Assembly (NCBI GenBank): GCA_949126835.1
Contig: CASBPS010000167.1
Span: forward strand, 1-64,000
Source of the DNA: Anisus vortex
Lineage: Eukaryota > Mollusca > Gastropoda > Planorbidae
Reading direction: 5' to 3'
Length of the DNA stretch: 64,000 nt
Shown: positions 11,193 through 22,408 of the stretch, piece by piece
How the letters are laid out: each line of letters starts with the position of its first letter
Numbering within the stretch: the first letter of the stretch is position 1
Notes under the pieces: model-generated
What the model saw: only the letters and a program-made list of their open reading frames with translations
Told to the model about the DNA's origin: nothing
Database searches by the model: none
Position numbers and translations under genes: made by a program

Positions 11193-11417
11193 ATTAGGCG
11201 TAGGGTTGCCAGACGTCCGGCAAAAGGAGGACATGTCCTCCTTTTTAGCCCTGTGTCCTCCGTCCGGCAGGCAAAGCTAAAAACTCTTAAAATGTCCGGC
11301 TTTTGTACGGCAAAGGTTTTTAAAATAATTAGTGCACTTTTCGTGTTCTTATTGTTTTACTGTCAATAAGTGGAAGTGTCGGGTAAAACAAAACACTGGA
11401 GTTGCCCAAATGCAAGG

Positions 11418-11640
11418 TGCTTTTCAGAGATACTAAAAGTTGTGAACATTTTTTTCTGTATCCATGAACACCATGATAATGTGGAAAGAGTGTTCTCATT
11501 GGTAAACGCACAATTGACAAAGGAAAGAAATAAATTCTCAGTTAACTCTATACAACTTGAAAAATCTCACATGGGAACAGTTTTACATAGCCTATTTGTG
11601 ATTGCTAATAAGGGTCTTCTGCTAAGAGTTGGCAGTCATA
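11418..11640 (+). pseudogene. hAT transposase C-terminal (dimerisation) fragment of outer element
   Basis: Within an open frame running 11370-11762, the residues NVERVFSLVNAQLTKERN match the hAT family dimerisation motif (ER-FS--N---T--RN-LS) found at the extreme C-terminus of these transposases. The rest of the transposase (zinc finger, RNase H-like DDE core) is missing. The frame past 11652 belongs to the next element and is not part of this protein. Confidence 0.7.
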
Positions 11641-12556
11641 GAAATATGTTGCAGACCTGCCTACTCTCCCGCATTGTGCGGGAGTTCTACGCATTTGAAC
11701 CCTGTTTTCCGCTTTTACGCACACCTTTAAAATTCTCCCGCTTTTTTGTTCTCCGCCTATGAATTTTTTTTCCGAAAATTGTTAATTTTTTTTTTCCGAT
11801 CGATATTTTTCCGACACTTGCAAAAAATGCGAATCTTTTTCTGTCGAAAATCGGAAGTCGGAACTAAAATTTATTTGCATGGACATGCGCAGTATACACA
11901 TTTCCCTTTATTTTACCATCGAAGCGGCCAAAAAATGGCGGCACTTTCACTTTCTGGCTGTGCCGGCCAAAAAAATCGGCAGATAAAAACTACGATAAAA
12001 TAGCGATTTCCAATCCAATGTCTTATAATAAATAAAGTTACTTCCTTTTACTAATAAATAATCTTCTGTTTTTCGCTCTTCTGTTCTTTTTTGTTTAAAT
12101 TTATTTTTACAACGATGGATGTCGAACTTGGACTTGTTGCTAGCAATGCAATGCCTAGGCCTAGGCTAATGCTATTACTATTGTATTGAAATGGAATAAG
12201 CTAGGTCATCTGGCTTACGTTATAAATCAGTTAGGAACCTTTTTAAGGCATGCTAATGCTATGTGACTCAGAATATAATTTTGCATCTACATATGAAAGA
12301 CTGTTAGTTTAAAGTTTAGATTTTGAGAGGGAAAGCTGATCCGAAGCTTCAGCCATTGACTACGTCATACTCAAACACTGTTATTTTGCCATTAAGTTAG
12401 GCTATATCGGGAGAATTCTTTTTTTTTCAAAAGCCCTAAATAACTGAAACCTCTATGTAAATATAATAATAAATAGTAAGTTTTTTATAAGATAAATAAA
12501 ATATAAAATGGCTATTATTAAATTCCATTATAATTTTTTTTTAATGAAAATTGGGG

Positions 12557-14189
12557 CAGGGGTGCCACTTTTCCGGATTATCCCGGAAATCCGGATTCGC
12601 GAGGCTAAATATTTTTCGGCTCCGGATTCGCGAGATTCAATTTACTTTGGTTCCGGATTCGTGGGTTAACCAACAAAAAAAAATCTACGGTCCGAAATCG
12701 CGGTACGAAACCCGGTTCGGTGATAATCGGATCCGATATGAATAGACTTAATATAACTGGTATGCGTACTGTAAACCATACCTAGATAGGCCTACAGTAT
12801 TAGCCTATAAGCTTAGTAGCTTAGTTTAGTGAAATGTCACGCTATGTGGTTGGATTTTTTTTTAATTCACTAAAAAAAACTTAATGATCGGAAAATAAGG
12901 TGGGCTACCTAAATTTTTCATCCGCCTAGATTTTTATCGTCATATCGGTAATTGGTTATTCCCGACTCGGCGACTGTTTCACACCTCCATGTAGACTATA
13001 CTATAAGTAGGCCTATATTAGGCTAGGCCTAACTATAAGCTTGTAATGTGAAAGGTTATTGTCATTTCAATGGAAAGATTAAAACTGCTTTTTTTTCCTC
13101 CATTAAAAATGCGTTTTTTATCAGCCCGCTAAAATGAAGGCGACGGAATATGAATAAATTAATCTATTGGAGCAATGTCACAGTTAGGCCTACTGTTTAA
13201 TATAGATAGCATATATACGTTTCAATCATATTTATTAGGCCTAATGAATGGAGTAAAACTGTCGGTGTAGTGTTTAGAACAAGGCCTAGTCCTAGCAGTC
13301 ACTTATGCTGGTGCATATTTTTTTTCTAACAATATCGGACATAACAAGAAAATCATAAAATAATGTTGATTTAAATTAATTTCAAAACGAAGTTTTAAAT
13401 TGTTAGTGTCGCGCATTCGCGAATTTGCTCATTTTCATAACAAAATAAAAATACGTCATTTCACTGAACTATATAGCCTACCGTAAAAAAAATGTGTATT
13501 AATCCTTCAGTTTTTATTTTTTCCCTCTTTTCAGTTATTAGGCATTTGAAGTTACAGACTAGATTCAATAGTTTACTAGTTAACATGTTATCCTAAATAA
13601 ACTAAAGTTTCATATGCCTTAGAGTTAAAGTCACTAGGATTAGGATACAATATTTAAATTACATTTATTGGTAACTGACCTAGAAAATACAGAACAAAGT
13701 AAATGGGGAATAAAGAAACACATAATTATATCTTTAAAGTAGGCTAGCTTAACTTGAAAAAAACAAAAGGGTTATGATAAGATCAATAGGAATGATGTTA
13801 TTAAATTGTTAAAATAACACATCTTTGTATGTTTAACTATAATTTTAGATTTGTCCATTTTTTTAAAAGATTTTTCAAGCCATTTATCAATAACTAAAGT
13901 AAGCTTAGGCCTAGCAATAATACAATCATATAAAACATTTTAAAGACATAATTTTCCTATCATAATATGCAGAAACATATTGTAAAAACAACATTGCTTT
14001 TTGGTGTAGCCTATATTATATTAAATTGTATATATATACCGGTATATACAATATGGTAAAAATAATATAAATTTTAGGAGTTGCGATAAATTTCAGGGTT
14101 TGTAAAATTTTGGAAAGTAGGTTTCAGGGTTCAAGAAATTTTAAGAAAAGGATTTCAGGGTTCACTGCTTCAAGTGAGTGGCACCCACG
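12557..14189. mobile_element. Probable innermost hAT element of the nest
   Basis: The left end CAGGGGTGCCACT (12557-12569) and the reverse complement of the right end (14177-14189) agree at 11 of 13 positions. The flanks AATTGGGG (12549-12556) and GTTTGGGG (14190-14197) agree at 6 of 8. Subterminal arrays differ by side: TCCGGATTCGCGAG-type repeats at about 12590-12665 and TTTCAGGGTT repeats at about 14091-14162. No transposase frame was found in 1.6 kb. The boundaries are less certain than those of the two outer layers. Confidence 0.55.
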
Positions 14190-14235
14190 GTTTGGGGTTA
14201 GGGCCTAATCAAAAATTAAAACGACTTTTTCTGTC

Positions 14236-14709
14236 ATGTGCCCCTCCTTCTATAAACTTATAGAGGAGACAATTTCTGAGTTTTACAAGTCTGTAAGACT
14301 TAATTTTTGTAAAGTCTGTGAATACTTGGTGCAAAACCTGCCCTTGGATGACCAAGTCCTTGTCAATTCAGTTGTAGTCAACCTTCATGAAAGAAAGAAC
14401 ATAACGTCTTCCCATCTAAATTACTTCTTAGATAGGTTTCCAATGCTGATGGGGGCTGTTGACAGGGATGTTATCCTTGAGCAGTTCGCCAAGCTGCAGA
14501 TTACTGACTTGGATCTGCCAGTAAATGAACGGGTTGATCACAGCTGGACAAAGTTGTCCTCCGAGTATCCCCAACTCGCTAGTCATGAAGGGGATACTCA
14601 CAATTCCCCACTCTAGCGCGCCTTGTGAGCGTATTTTTTCACTGGTCAGGAAGACCTGCACTGACCAATGCATTTGGAATGATGTTATTTCATGTAGATT
14701 AAATATTAT
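14236..14709 (+). pseudogene. Frameshifted hAT transposase C-terminus
   Basis: The first open frame (14236-14616) gives a helical region typical of the part of hAT transposases before the C-terminal motif (for example LPLDDQVLVNSVVVNL). Near 14580-14590 the homology moves to the next frame (14525-14758), which contains TIPHSSAPCERIFSLVRKT, a good match to the hAT C-terminal motif (HS-A--ER-FS). One frameshift therefore breaks the gene, and the N-terminal two thirds are absent. It belongs to the 11652-14891 element. Confidence 0.72.
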
Positions 14710-15634
14710 CATATATTATGCTGCAAACCTGTGTTTCTTTATAACTATGATCAAATAGTTTGTGTATAATTATAATTATATTATTATGTATTTTTGTTAT
14801 GCTGCTCTAAATCTCCCTCATCAGTTGGAAAATCTCCCACATAACTAGCCTCTGTCTCCCTCATGGGTCCAGTGGGGGGTAGGCAGGTCTGATGTTGTAT
14901 AATCAAGAAAGATAATAATGTATTAACTGTAGAATTGACGGTTAAATGTTCAAACAATATAGCTCTAGTATTCTATTGTTGCATTCTGAAAAAAAAAGTC
15001 AATTTAATTTTAATTTTATTTTTTACAATACTTTTTCTTGATTTATTTACTAATCGATAGTTAGTAGCAACCATTTTAGTAAAATTATATTGATTTCTGG
15101 TTAAATCAGCATTCAATTGAACACATTAATCGTATTTAAAATGAAACTCTCAATGTCTCCTCCTTTTGGTACCCATGTGTCCACCTTTGTCCTCCTTTTT
15201 GTCTCTCTGTGTCCTCCTTTTGGTACCCATGTGTCTGGCAACCCTAATTAGGTGTGACCTTTTCAAATAAAGAGGTCACGTGTTTCCAGTTCTATTTTTA
15301 AATTAGTAAACAACAAAGCATGCTTTTGCTGGTGTTTGACAATAAATAATTGATTTCAACCTCGACAGCCAGTTCTAGTATTTTAGAATTATACAAAGGA
15401 TACAAGATTAGTTATGAGTTATGAGGAATCCGTTTTTAACATCAAAAGTTAGTAGGCGATAATTAATACTCAAGTGCTAGTCACGTACGGTTAAATATAT
15501 CTTTGTTTACAAAATAAATTAGTCAAGAGTTGTGTTTCTTGGATATTAAACAACACAATGCATAGATTCTTAAAAACAAGTTATGACAATTCTTTTCGGT
15601 AATACTTTAGTGTAGCTGGTTCTAGAAAAGTAGG

Positions 15635-15764
15635 TTTCTAAAAAATTCCAACTGAAATTTTTTTCACGTGGAGCTATTGATAAGTGTCTTAGAAAGAGCG
15701 GCAGACTATTTAAAATTAAAAAAAATGTAAACAAAAATAAAAAAATTCATTTGTATTGTGTTTA
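15635..15764 (+). repeat. Dispersed repeat, copy 2 (inverted relative to 6850-6956)
   Basis: Aligns with the reverse complement of 6850-6956 over its length, with small indels, sharing GGAGCTATTGATA, AGAGCGGCAGACTATTTAAA and TTGTATTGTGTTTA. No coding potential or inverted repeats of its own were seen. Confidence 0.6.
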
Positions 15765-16115
15765 AAATAGGCTTGTGACGTCACACACCCATTTAACACG
15801 ATACATTAATCAATGTCTGCTGCACTTCCTAAGCACTAATCAATAGGCTACTAAAATTTTCAGTCAGTATTTCTTAGAAGCAATAAAAAAAAAAAAAGAG
15901 GACAAAAAACACAAAAAATATTGAACAAAAGTGATTCTTACCATATTTAATATGAAAAAGTAGTCCTACCCCATGTTAGTTGAGTTGAGAACACATGTAG
16001 ATTCTACCCAGAATTCTAACCAGGTCACTTCCTGTCCCAAGACATGGCCAAGTTGGCTATGTATAGCCAAATAAAAAAACTACAAAGCTCTCCCTATCCT
16101 ATTATAACCATTAAC

Positions 16116-16222
16116 AAATACTAAGAAGCCATCCCTAGCCTAGAAACTAACCAATACTAAGAATAAACAAATACTAAGAAGCCATCCCTAGCCTAGGAAC
16201 TAACCGATACTGGCTAAAAGCA
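16116..16222. repeat. Two-copy 53-bp direct repeat
   Basis: The words ACTAAGAAGCCATCCCTAGC and ACTAACC recur in order with a spacing of 53 bp (starts about 16116 and 16169). The copies are nearly identical. No coding role is visible. Confidence 0.7.
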
Positions 16223-17031
16223 ACAAGAAATAAAAACAACTAAACCTACCATAAAAACTAACATATCTAGAGGAAAAAATCTGGTCCGAGAAGCATGAAG
16301 TACATGGAGTGTGTGTGCGTTTGATATTATGAGATAAAAGAAAAAATTAATAAAAATAAACAAATCAAAGGGACGTAACAAAATTTTAATTTACAACACA
16401 AAGTGCTCAAGGGAAGTAAAATTATTTCATAAAACATGCAAAATTAACAAATATTCAACATTAAATAAAAAATCACAGAAATGGAACTGCTCAATGAAAC
16501 ATCGGATTTTGTATTCAGGACAAAAAGATCTTTAAAATGATATATGAAACTTAAAAAAAAAATAGAACCAATTACAATAAAGTATAACCTTCTTTTCCAT
16601 TATCATTAAGCAATAAGTTTGATATTATAAAAAGATGAAATTTCATTTCTCACTTTCACAATCCATTGTTTTCTTTTGGCAACATTTTTTTAAAAATGAA
16701 ATAAAATTTAATCTCCTACAACTTTTGGTATAATCAGTAACACATTTTTTTTATTAAATGATCAAATAAGACCAGAAATGTCTTTCGTTGCGACCTTTTA
16801 TGCATGCATATTTGTTCAGACTTGTCAATTGCAAGAGTGTTGGTATGCCGGCAAGCCAATCGTCGTCAAGCTAACTTCATAATTTCAAGTAGGGTCCGGT
16901 CCTATAGATCTTGTTGCAAACAAAATCAGAGTTTTTTTGGGCAGTAACAAACTGATCTAGCCTAGCCGCCTAGCCTACCGTACGCCATACTTTAAATTAT
17001 AATATTTAGTTTTATATAGTCTATAGGCCTT

Positions 17032-17069
17032 AATATATATATTATACATATATGTATATATATATATAT
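17032..17069. repeat. (TA)n microsatellite
   Basis: Imperfect TA dinucleotide run in AT-rich DNA. Confidence 0.85.
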
Positions 17070-18187
17070 CATTATTATTTGAAAACTGACTGTAAAGAAA
17101 CCAGATAGGAAGCAGAAAGAGTTGATGTTCATTTGAGAATATTAAAGGTCGAATTGATAGGCCATAACAACAAAATATAATATGCTATGAAAATTAAAAC
17201 AATGATATACTGTGGGTTGACACAGAAAGAGTTAGTCATTTTTAGGCCCTTACTGTTTTACTTTTATATTAAGTTGGTAAATATTACATTGAGTAACATT
17301 TGTTCCGTCACTGTCATTTCATATATATATATTATATTCGTCAAGTTTTGAGATTATCAATTAAATCTAGCTCTACAACCTATTAAGAAATGAAACAAAA
17401 TTCTATATTGGCCTACCTTTTTAACCTAGAGAACTGTATCAGTTATTGCAAAAAAAATGGCTCTATTTATGTTCTTGTTGCTCAAAGTTAAATGTGCTCT
17501 GAGCTTACACTTACATTATGTTTGTTGGCAGCACTATAAAAATAATAAACGTATTATTATTATTATATCAAGTTATAATCCCTGTTGTTAGACATGTGAC
17601 ATGAAATTTTCAAAATAAATACATTTTTTTTTGCTATATACAAATAGAAAGGTATTGAAGCGAGGATTACATTAGTATATCATTTATTATGAATATAAAA
17701 AGTCAAATCCAAAAATCGTACTAACAAAATAAACTATGAAAATTAAATTGATGATATATCATGGGTTGGCACAAAAGCAACCGGTCAAGTACACAATAAA
17801 TCATGGATAGAGTTAAAATCTGAGTCTTAAAAAGCAATGTAGTCATAAAATTTTCATAAATAAAATGAAAATATTCATCTGACTGAGTAGTAGAGAAATG
17901 TAAAATAGTTAATTCATTAATACCAGGGTCTAAAATATGGCATATTTTGTGAACTATTTTATTTTTAAAAAATATCACCATTAGACTAAAAAAAAATAAC
18001 TTGTTGCCTATAAGAAAAAGAATTTAAAAAAAATATAAAATATTCTGTAAGTATATAAAACTTGAATAACTAAAGTGAGCTATTATAATTAAGAATATTA
18101 GCAGGAATAAAGTCAACTACAATAGCTTTTAACCTAATATAAAATGTATAAATAAAAATTCTGCTTTTCTTTTAAATTCACCGAAAG

Positions 18188-18451
18188 CTTGTGGCAATTG
18201 GACATGGGGAGAAAACTGCACTAAAAACTGCAACTGTACCCAAAACAACACAGTGGTGTGTGAAAAATATCAAGGCACATGCATGTGTATATCCGACTAT
18301 GAAGGTGCATCATGTGAGAAAATCTTAGATCGATGCTCTCTATACACTCCTTGTGACCAGCATTCAGATTGTGTGAACAGAGTTGGACATTACGAGTGTC
18401 TATGTGATGAAGGCTTTAAGCACAATCCTAACAACCCCAACATTTGTGAAG
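18188..18451 (+). CDS. Exon A of unit 1: MEGF-like EGF plus second EGF domain
   Basis: Encodes unit residues 1-88, phase 1 to phase 1. The first segment has eight cysteines spaced as in laminin/MEGF-type EGF repeats (C-GENC-C-C-C-GTCMC-GASC). The second has six cysteines ending in CVNRVGHYECLCDEGF, a classic EGF/cbEGF ending. EGF domains mediate extracellular protein contacts and structure. Symmetric phase makes the exon a self-contained cassette. Sequons at NWT, NCT and NNT suggest glycosylation. Confidence 0.85.
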
Positions 18452-21400
18452 GTAGGCCTATAGTTGTCCACTTTATTATAGCCTGTGGTTTAAATTTCAT
18501 TTAATATTTTCCATGAGTCTAATCACTATTTTCTCTTTATAGCATGCAGTGGCTTGACCTTTGGATCTGATTGTAACTCTACATGTAGCTGTCACCCAGA
18601 AAATACAGAAAGCTGTGACAGCGTTACAGGAAATTGTACCTGTATGCAAGGATTTTACACTGCATCTTGTGAACTGGACATCAATGAATGCAATCAAACT
18701 TCTAGCACTTGCGCTGAAAACTTGAAATGTTACAACACATACGGAAGTTTCCTCTGTAAGTATTTGTGAAAATTTTGACACTGACTTATCAGCAAGTGGC
18801 ATAAACATATTTAATTTTGTAGAATTTCCAGGTAGCTGAAGTTTTCTTTGAAAATGTATCTTTTTCTGTTCTATTGATTGGACCACCTCTGAATTGTGTC
18901 TGTGGCTGTATTTTCTCAGTCAAGTTTCTATCTTTCTTAATGTATTTCTAAAGAGATCTCTGAACCTATCAGTTTTGAGATTTTAAATTTGTCTTGTGTT
19001 GACCTGATATTTTTTGTTTATTTTTCTATTTCGCAGGTATTGAAAAAATTGGTGAGTTGAATTGAATCTTTGTCTGTTAGCATGAAATGAATTAAAGCTA
19101 TCTCATACAGATTTAAAATGTATAGCCTTTAGCTAATTAAATCCTTTGCTTTATAGTAGACAAATTCATTTTTTTTAAATCTGTTACAGTATACATCAGA
19201 GTTACTTTAGCTCAATCACCTCCAATGGTCTACACCGATGAGATTGTTTCTCAGTTTCAACAGAATTTACAGTCTTGGCTGGATCAGTATTATTATTCAA
19301 CCTTTAGAACAATTGTAACACCCTATAGCACTCAATATAGGTACATATAATAAGTTATTTGATGATAAAGAAGTATTTTTACAAGTATATATCATCTCTT
19401 AGGTAAATTGATCAGGTTGGGCCAACTTTTTCACAATATGTCTCTAACATCTGTTCATTCACAGCACACTGACCACAGACATCTTGTATAATGTCATCAC
19501 TGTGTACGGCAGCCAATCTATTGACTATTACTTGATGTATTTCATTTACAACCGTTTCATTACTGCCTCTCCAACAATAACAGTCAACGGAACTGACTTT
19601 GACATACTGTCCTTTAAAGTTTATGAGACTCAGGAGGAAGCTCGGCTGGACTTGAATCCTAAAAGTATGTTTTTGGGACAAAATTAAACTAATCTTATTT
19701 TAGAACAAATAAACCGAATATTGTTGTTTGATGTTAGAAAGAACACTGATAGCATTTTCTTTTCGCTATTACAATCCACAGTATACAAAATGTGCCAGTC
19801 TTATGGAATATGTCCATCCAACAGCACGTGTCTTAACTCTGAGTCTGTACCTGTTTGTCAAGGTATCTAGCTCCTATTGAATGTTAATTATTTGTTTTTT
19901 TTAAGGATACACCTAAGTAAAAAAATCATTAACTGTTTAGAGATTTGTTAGTGTATTTTTATTTATTTTTTAGATTCATTTTAAAATCATTTACTATATA
20001 AAATGTGAGCAATAATGAAAAATGTATTGATAAAAAGTATGTTAATATTTACCATGCTGACAAAAATATTTCTAGCAATATGTGAAGAAGGCATGTATGC
20101 TTTGAAAGAGAAATGTGTGGCTTGTGACGAAGGACAAACCACTTTAACCAAAGGTGCCAATTCACATCATTTCTGTATAGGTGAGTGAAAGAGGTCCCTA
20201 CTATTTTGTGTTTCAGCTGGTTTTTATTAAAGCATATAGGGATAGGTTGTTGGTATTGACTTCTTATCATTTGATGAATTGATACATTTATATAACATAT
20301 TGTCATTTGGATGTTTAGAAAAATGCAAGCCTGGTTACTACATGACTCTTGACAAACTGACCTGTGAGCCTTGTCCACAAGATATGTATTGGAGCTATGC
20401 AGACAATTCATGCCATGTCTGTCCATACACTTCATTCAACTCTACCTCTTGCTTAGAAGGAGATTGTAAGTAACTTAAATAATGCACTTGATTCTTATTG
20501 ACATGTAAGCAAAATTCATTGTAGATTAGTTGGGCTTTTTACCAACACGTTGTGTATGTTCCCTTTCAGTGAGGAGCATCAGCAATCCACTGGTCAATAT
20601 TGAAATGAATCTCACCATATTGACACCAAAATGTCTGAAAGATGATCCCCAATACTTCAATAACAGAGATGAAAGAGAACTAGTTTGGCTCATGGCTACA
20701 CAAAGCTCTGCATATTCTAGGTAAGACATTACAGGTTGTACAAAAAATGTAAGTGTTTTATACAATTCTGCTTACTTCCAACACATAAAAAAAGACATCA
20801 GAAATATGTTTTTTTTCTTCTGTTCCTTGTACTGGTGTAATAATGTCATATCTACATATTTCAGTCGATTTTGTTCACCATATGTCGGCTGTGACAATGT
20901 GCTTGTAAGATATGCTGATAACGCCATCTGTGTGCCCGATTCTTCCTGCACTGCTAATGAGACATGCAAATTATTCCGTACTGAGATTCACATGGGCATC
21001 TACCATATTGGGTAAGATGATATTGTAAAAATTTTTTTTAAAAATTTATTAAGCTAAATGTGACATGATCATTGTGCATTAAAAGTAATTTTCTCAGGCA
21101 ATGCAAATGGATTAGTTTTCTTTTATCGCTTTAGGACCTATTTAACCTCAGCCAGCCAGTATAATGGTCATGATCAAAGCTCTGTAGACATGCTGATGAG
21201 AAATCTCTACGACACTTCACAATTATATCTTTGGATTCCAGCTATGGTATTTATCCATTTGAGAGATTTTATATCAGTACTTTTGGTACACTTGGACCAT
21301 TTTCTTTATGTTTATTCATCTGTTTACTCATGATTGTATTGTTGTTAAACCTTTAATTTAACCAACCGTTTTTAATTACTAACAGAACTACCCAGCCATT

Positions 21401-22408
21401 AGACTGGAGCAGCCTTTCAAAATCAAAGTATCTACCATAGGTAAGCCATTTTACATCCCTTACCTTTATCCAAGAAAAAAACAATTAGCTGTAGAGCAGA
21501 ATGTGCTAAGACTAGAAAAAAACTGATTTACTTTTTAATGAACATAATGGTGTCATAATGTCTTACTCAGATGATGCCACTAAACAAATGCTCTATATCA
21601 GACATACCATATTGTATTACAATGATCCATACAGGATACTGGAGGTAAAAAAATAATTTCTCACATTTTTAATAGTACAAGTATCTGGTTAATCAAAGAA
21701 TTGTTTCAGTTACAAGCTTTCATTAAATCTCTATCATTTCTTAGGTTTTGAACACAATTTTCAAAAATATACCAGAGTTCATTAGAGCCTACCAAGTCAG
21801 TAATTATTGGTAAGTGTGGAAACCATCTATTTTATTGAAATAATGCATAGTGGCTTTATTTAAATTTGTAAAAAATAATAAATACTTATTCATCACCCTC
21901 TTTTAAACAGGAATACATGCAATAACTATGGATGCTTCTATACCTCGGAGTATGAAATTTGGCTTCGTAAAGACATTAATGACCCCCTGCTGAGAAAAAT
22001 TGCAGAAACGATGGTTTTGTCTCATGAAAAACTTCAAGGCAATTACACTGGACCATTGTCGTTGTTCAAAACACAGACGGATAAAACCGAAGGAATTCAA
22101 GGTAAGAACATGTTGAGCTAGTTGTTATTTGCACAACTGAATTAACCATGGCCAAAAAAAAGTCTTCCATGTATATTTTTCCTGAAAAGATCTTGTGATG
22201 ACTAGAGTACAAGCTTTTGCAGTAAGTTTAACATTTTGAAATGTGCATGACAACAGTAAGCAATTATTTATAATTGTTGTTTTTCTTCAACATACAGCAA
22301 TCAACTGGAAAGAACTGATCAACAGTCTTTCAGTCGCTCAATTCTTCTGCAGTGGAGGAAATTTCATCATCTCTGACAATGGCAATATGAATTATGATTG
22401 TGTTGAAG
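18188..22408 (+). CDS. Repeat unit 1 of the giant gene (16 exons, most diverged)
   Basis: Exons: 18188-18451, 18543-18755, 19037-19051, 19190-19340, 19465-19664, 19782-19862, 20076-20180, 20319-20465, 20570-20720, 20865-21011, 21135-21246, 21386-21440, 21571-21644, 21745-21809, 21911-22101, 22298-22408. This is the first unit visible. Its exon A acceptor (CCGAAAG) differs from the CAACAACAG of later units, and its introns, especially after exon K, are clearly diverged from the rest. It shares with unit 2 the older sequence type in exon I (RDERELVW), exon J (LFRTEIHMG) and exon O (INDPLL). Private residues include DYEG in exon A, MQGF in exon B and NYP at the start of exon L. The exon A phase requires an upstream exon that was not found. 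Confidence 0.85.

Larger units (their letters stand above)
11652..14891. mobile_element. hAT-like element, middle layer of the nest, 6-bp target duplication
   Basis: A perfect 13-bp inverted repeat, CAGACCTGCCTAC, lies at 11652-11664 and reverse-complemented at 14879-14891. The 6-mer ATGTTG flushes both ends (11646-11651 and 14892-14897). It carries a decayed hAT transposase C-terminus (14236-14709), which supports the family call. It is itself split by another element at 12557-14189. About 1.6 kb of its own sequence remains. Confidence 0.78.
11201..15246. mobile_element. hAT element, outer layer of a three-level nest
   Basis: A perfect 14-bp terminal inverted repeat, TAGGGTTGCCAGAC, lies at 11201-11214 and in reverse complement at 15233-15246. 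The flanking 8-mers ATTAGGCG (11193-11200) and ATTAGGTG (15247-15254) match at 7 of 8, the single change being C/T in a CpG, so this is an 8-bp hAT target duplication. Subterminal TGTCCTCC repeats lie inside both ends. After removing the inner element (11652-14891) only about 0.8 kb remains, including a piece of transposase C-terminus (11418-11640). Confidence 0.85.
15255..18187. other. AT-rich region upstream of the first recognised exon
   Basis: No host exon could be supported here, although short signal-peptide or leader exons could be missed. It contains a dispersed repeat (15635-15764), a 53-bp direct duplication (16116-16222), a (TA)n tract (17032-17069), and two similar 45-bp stretches near 17165-17210 and 17722-17770. 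If exon 18188-18451 is internal, as its acceptor site and phase imply, at least part of this region is intron or lies between the gene and its true first exon. Confidence 0.5.

Noticed and set aside
14525..14758. Separate small gene downstream of the 14236 frame
   Set aside because: It is the frameshifted continuation of the same hAT transposase C-terminus.
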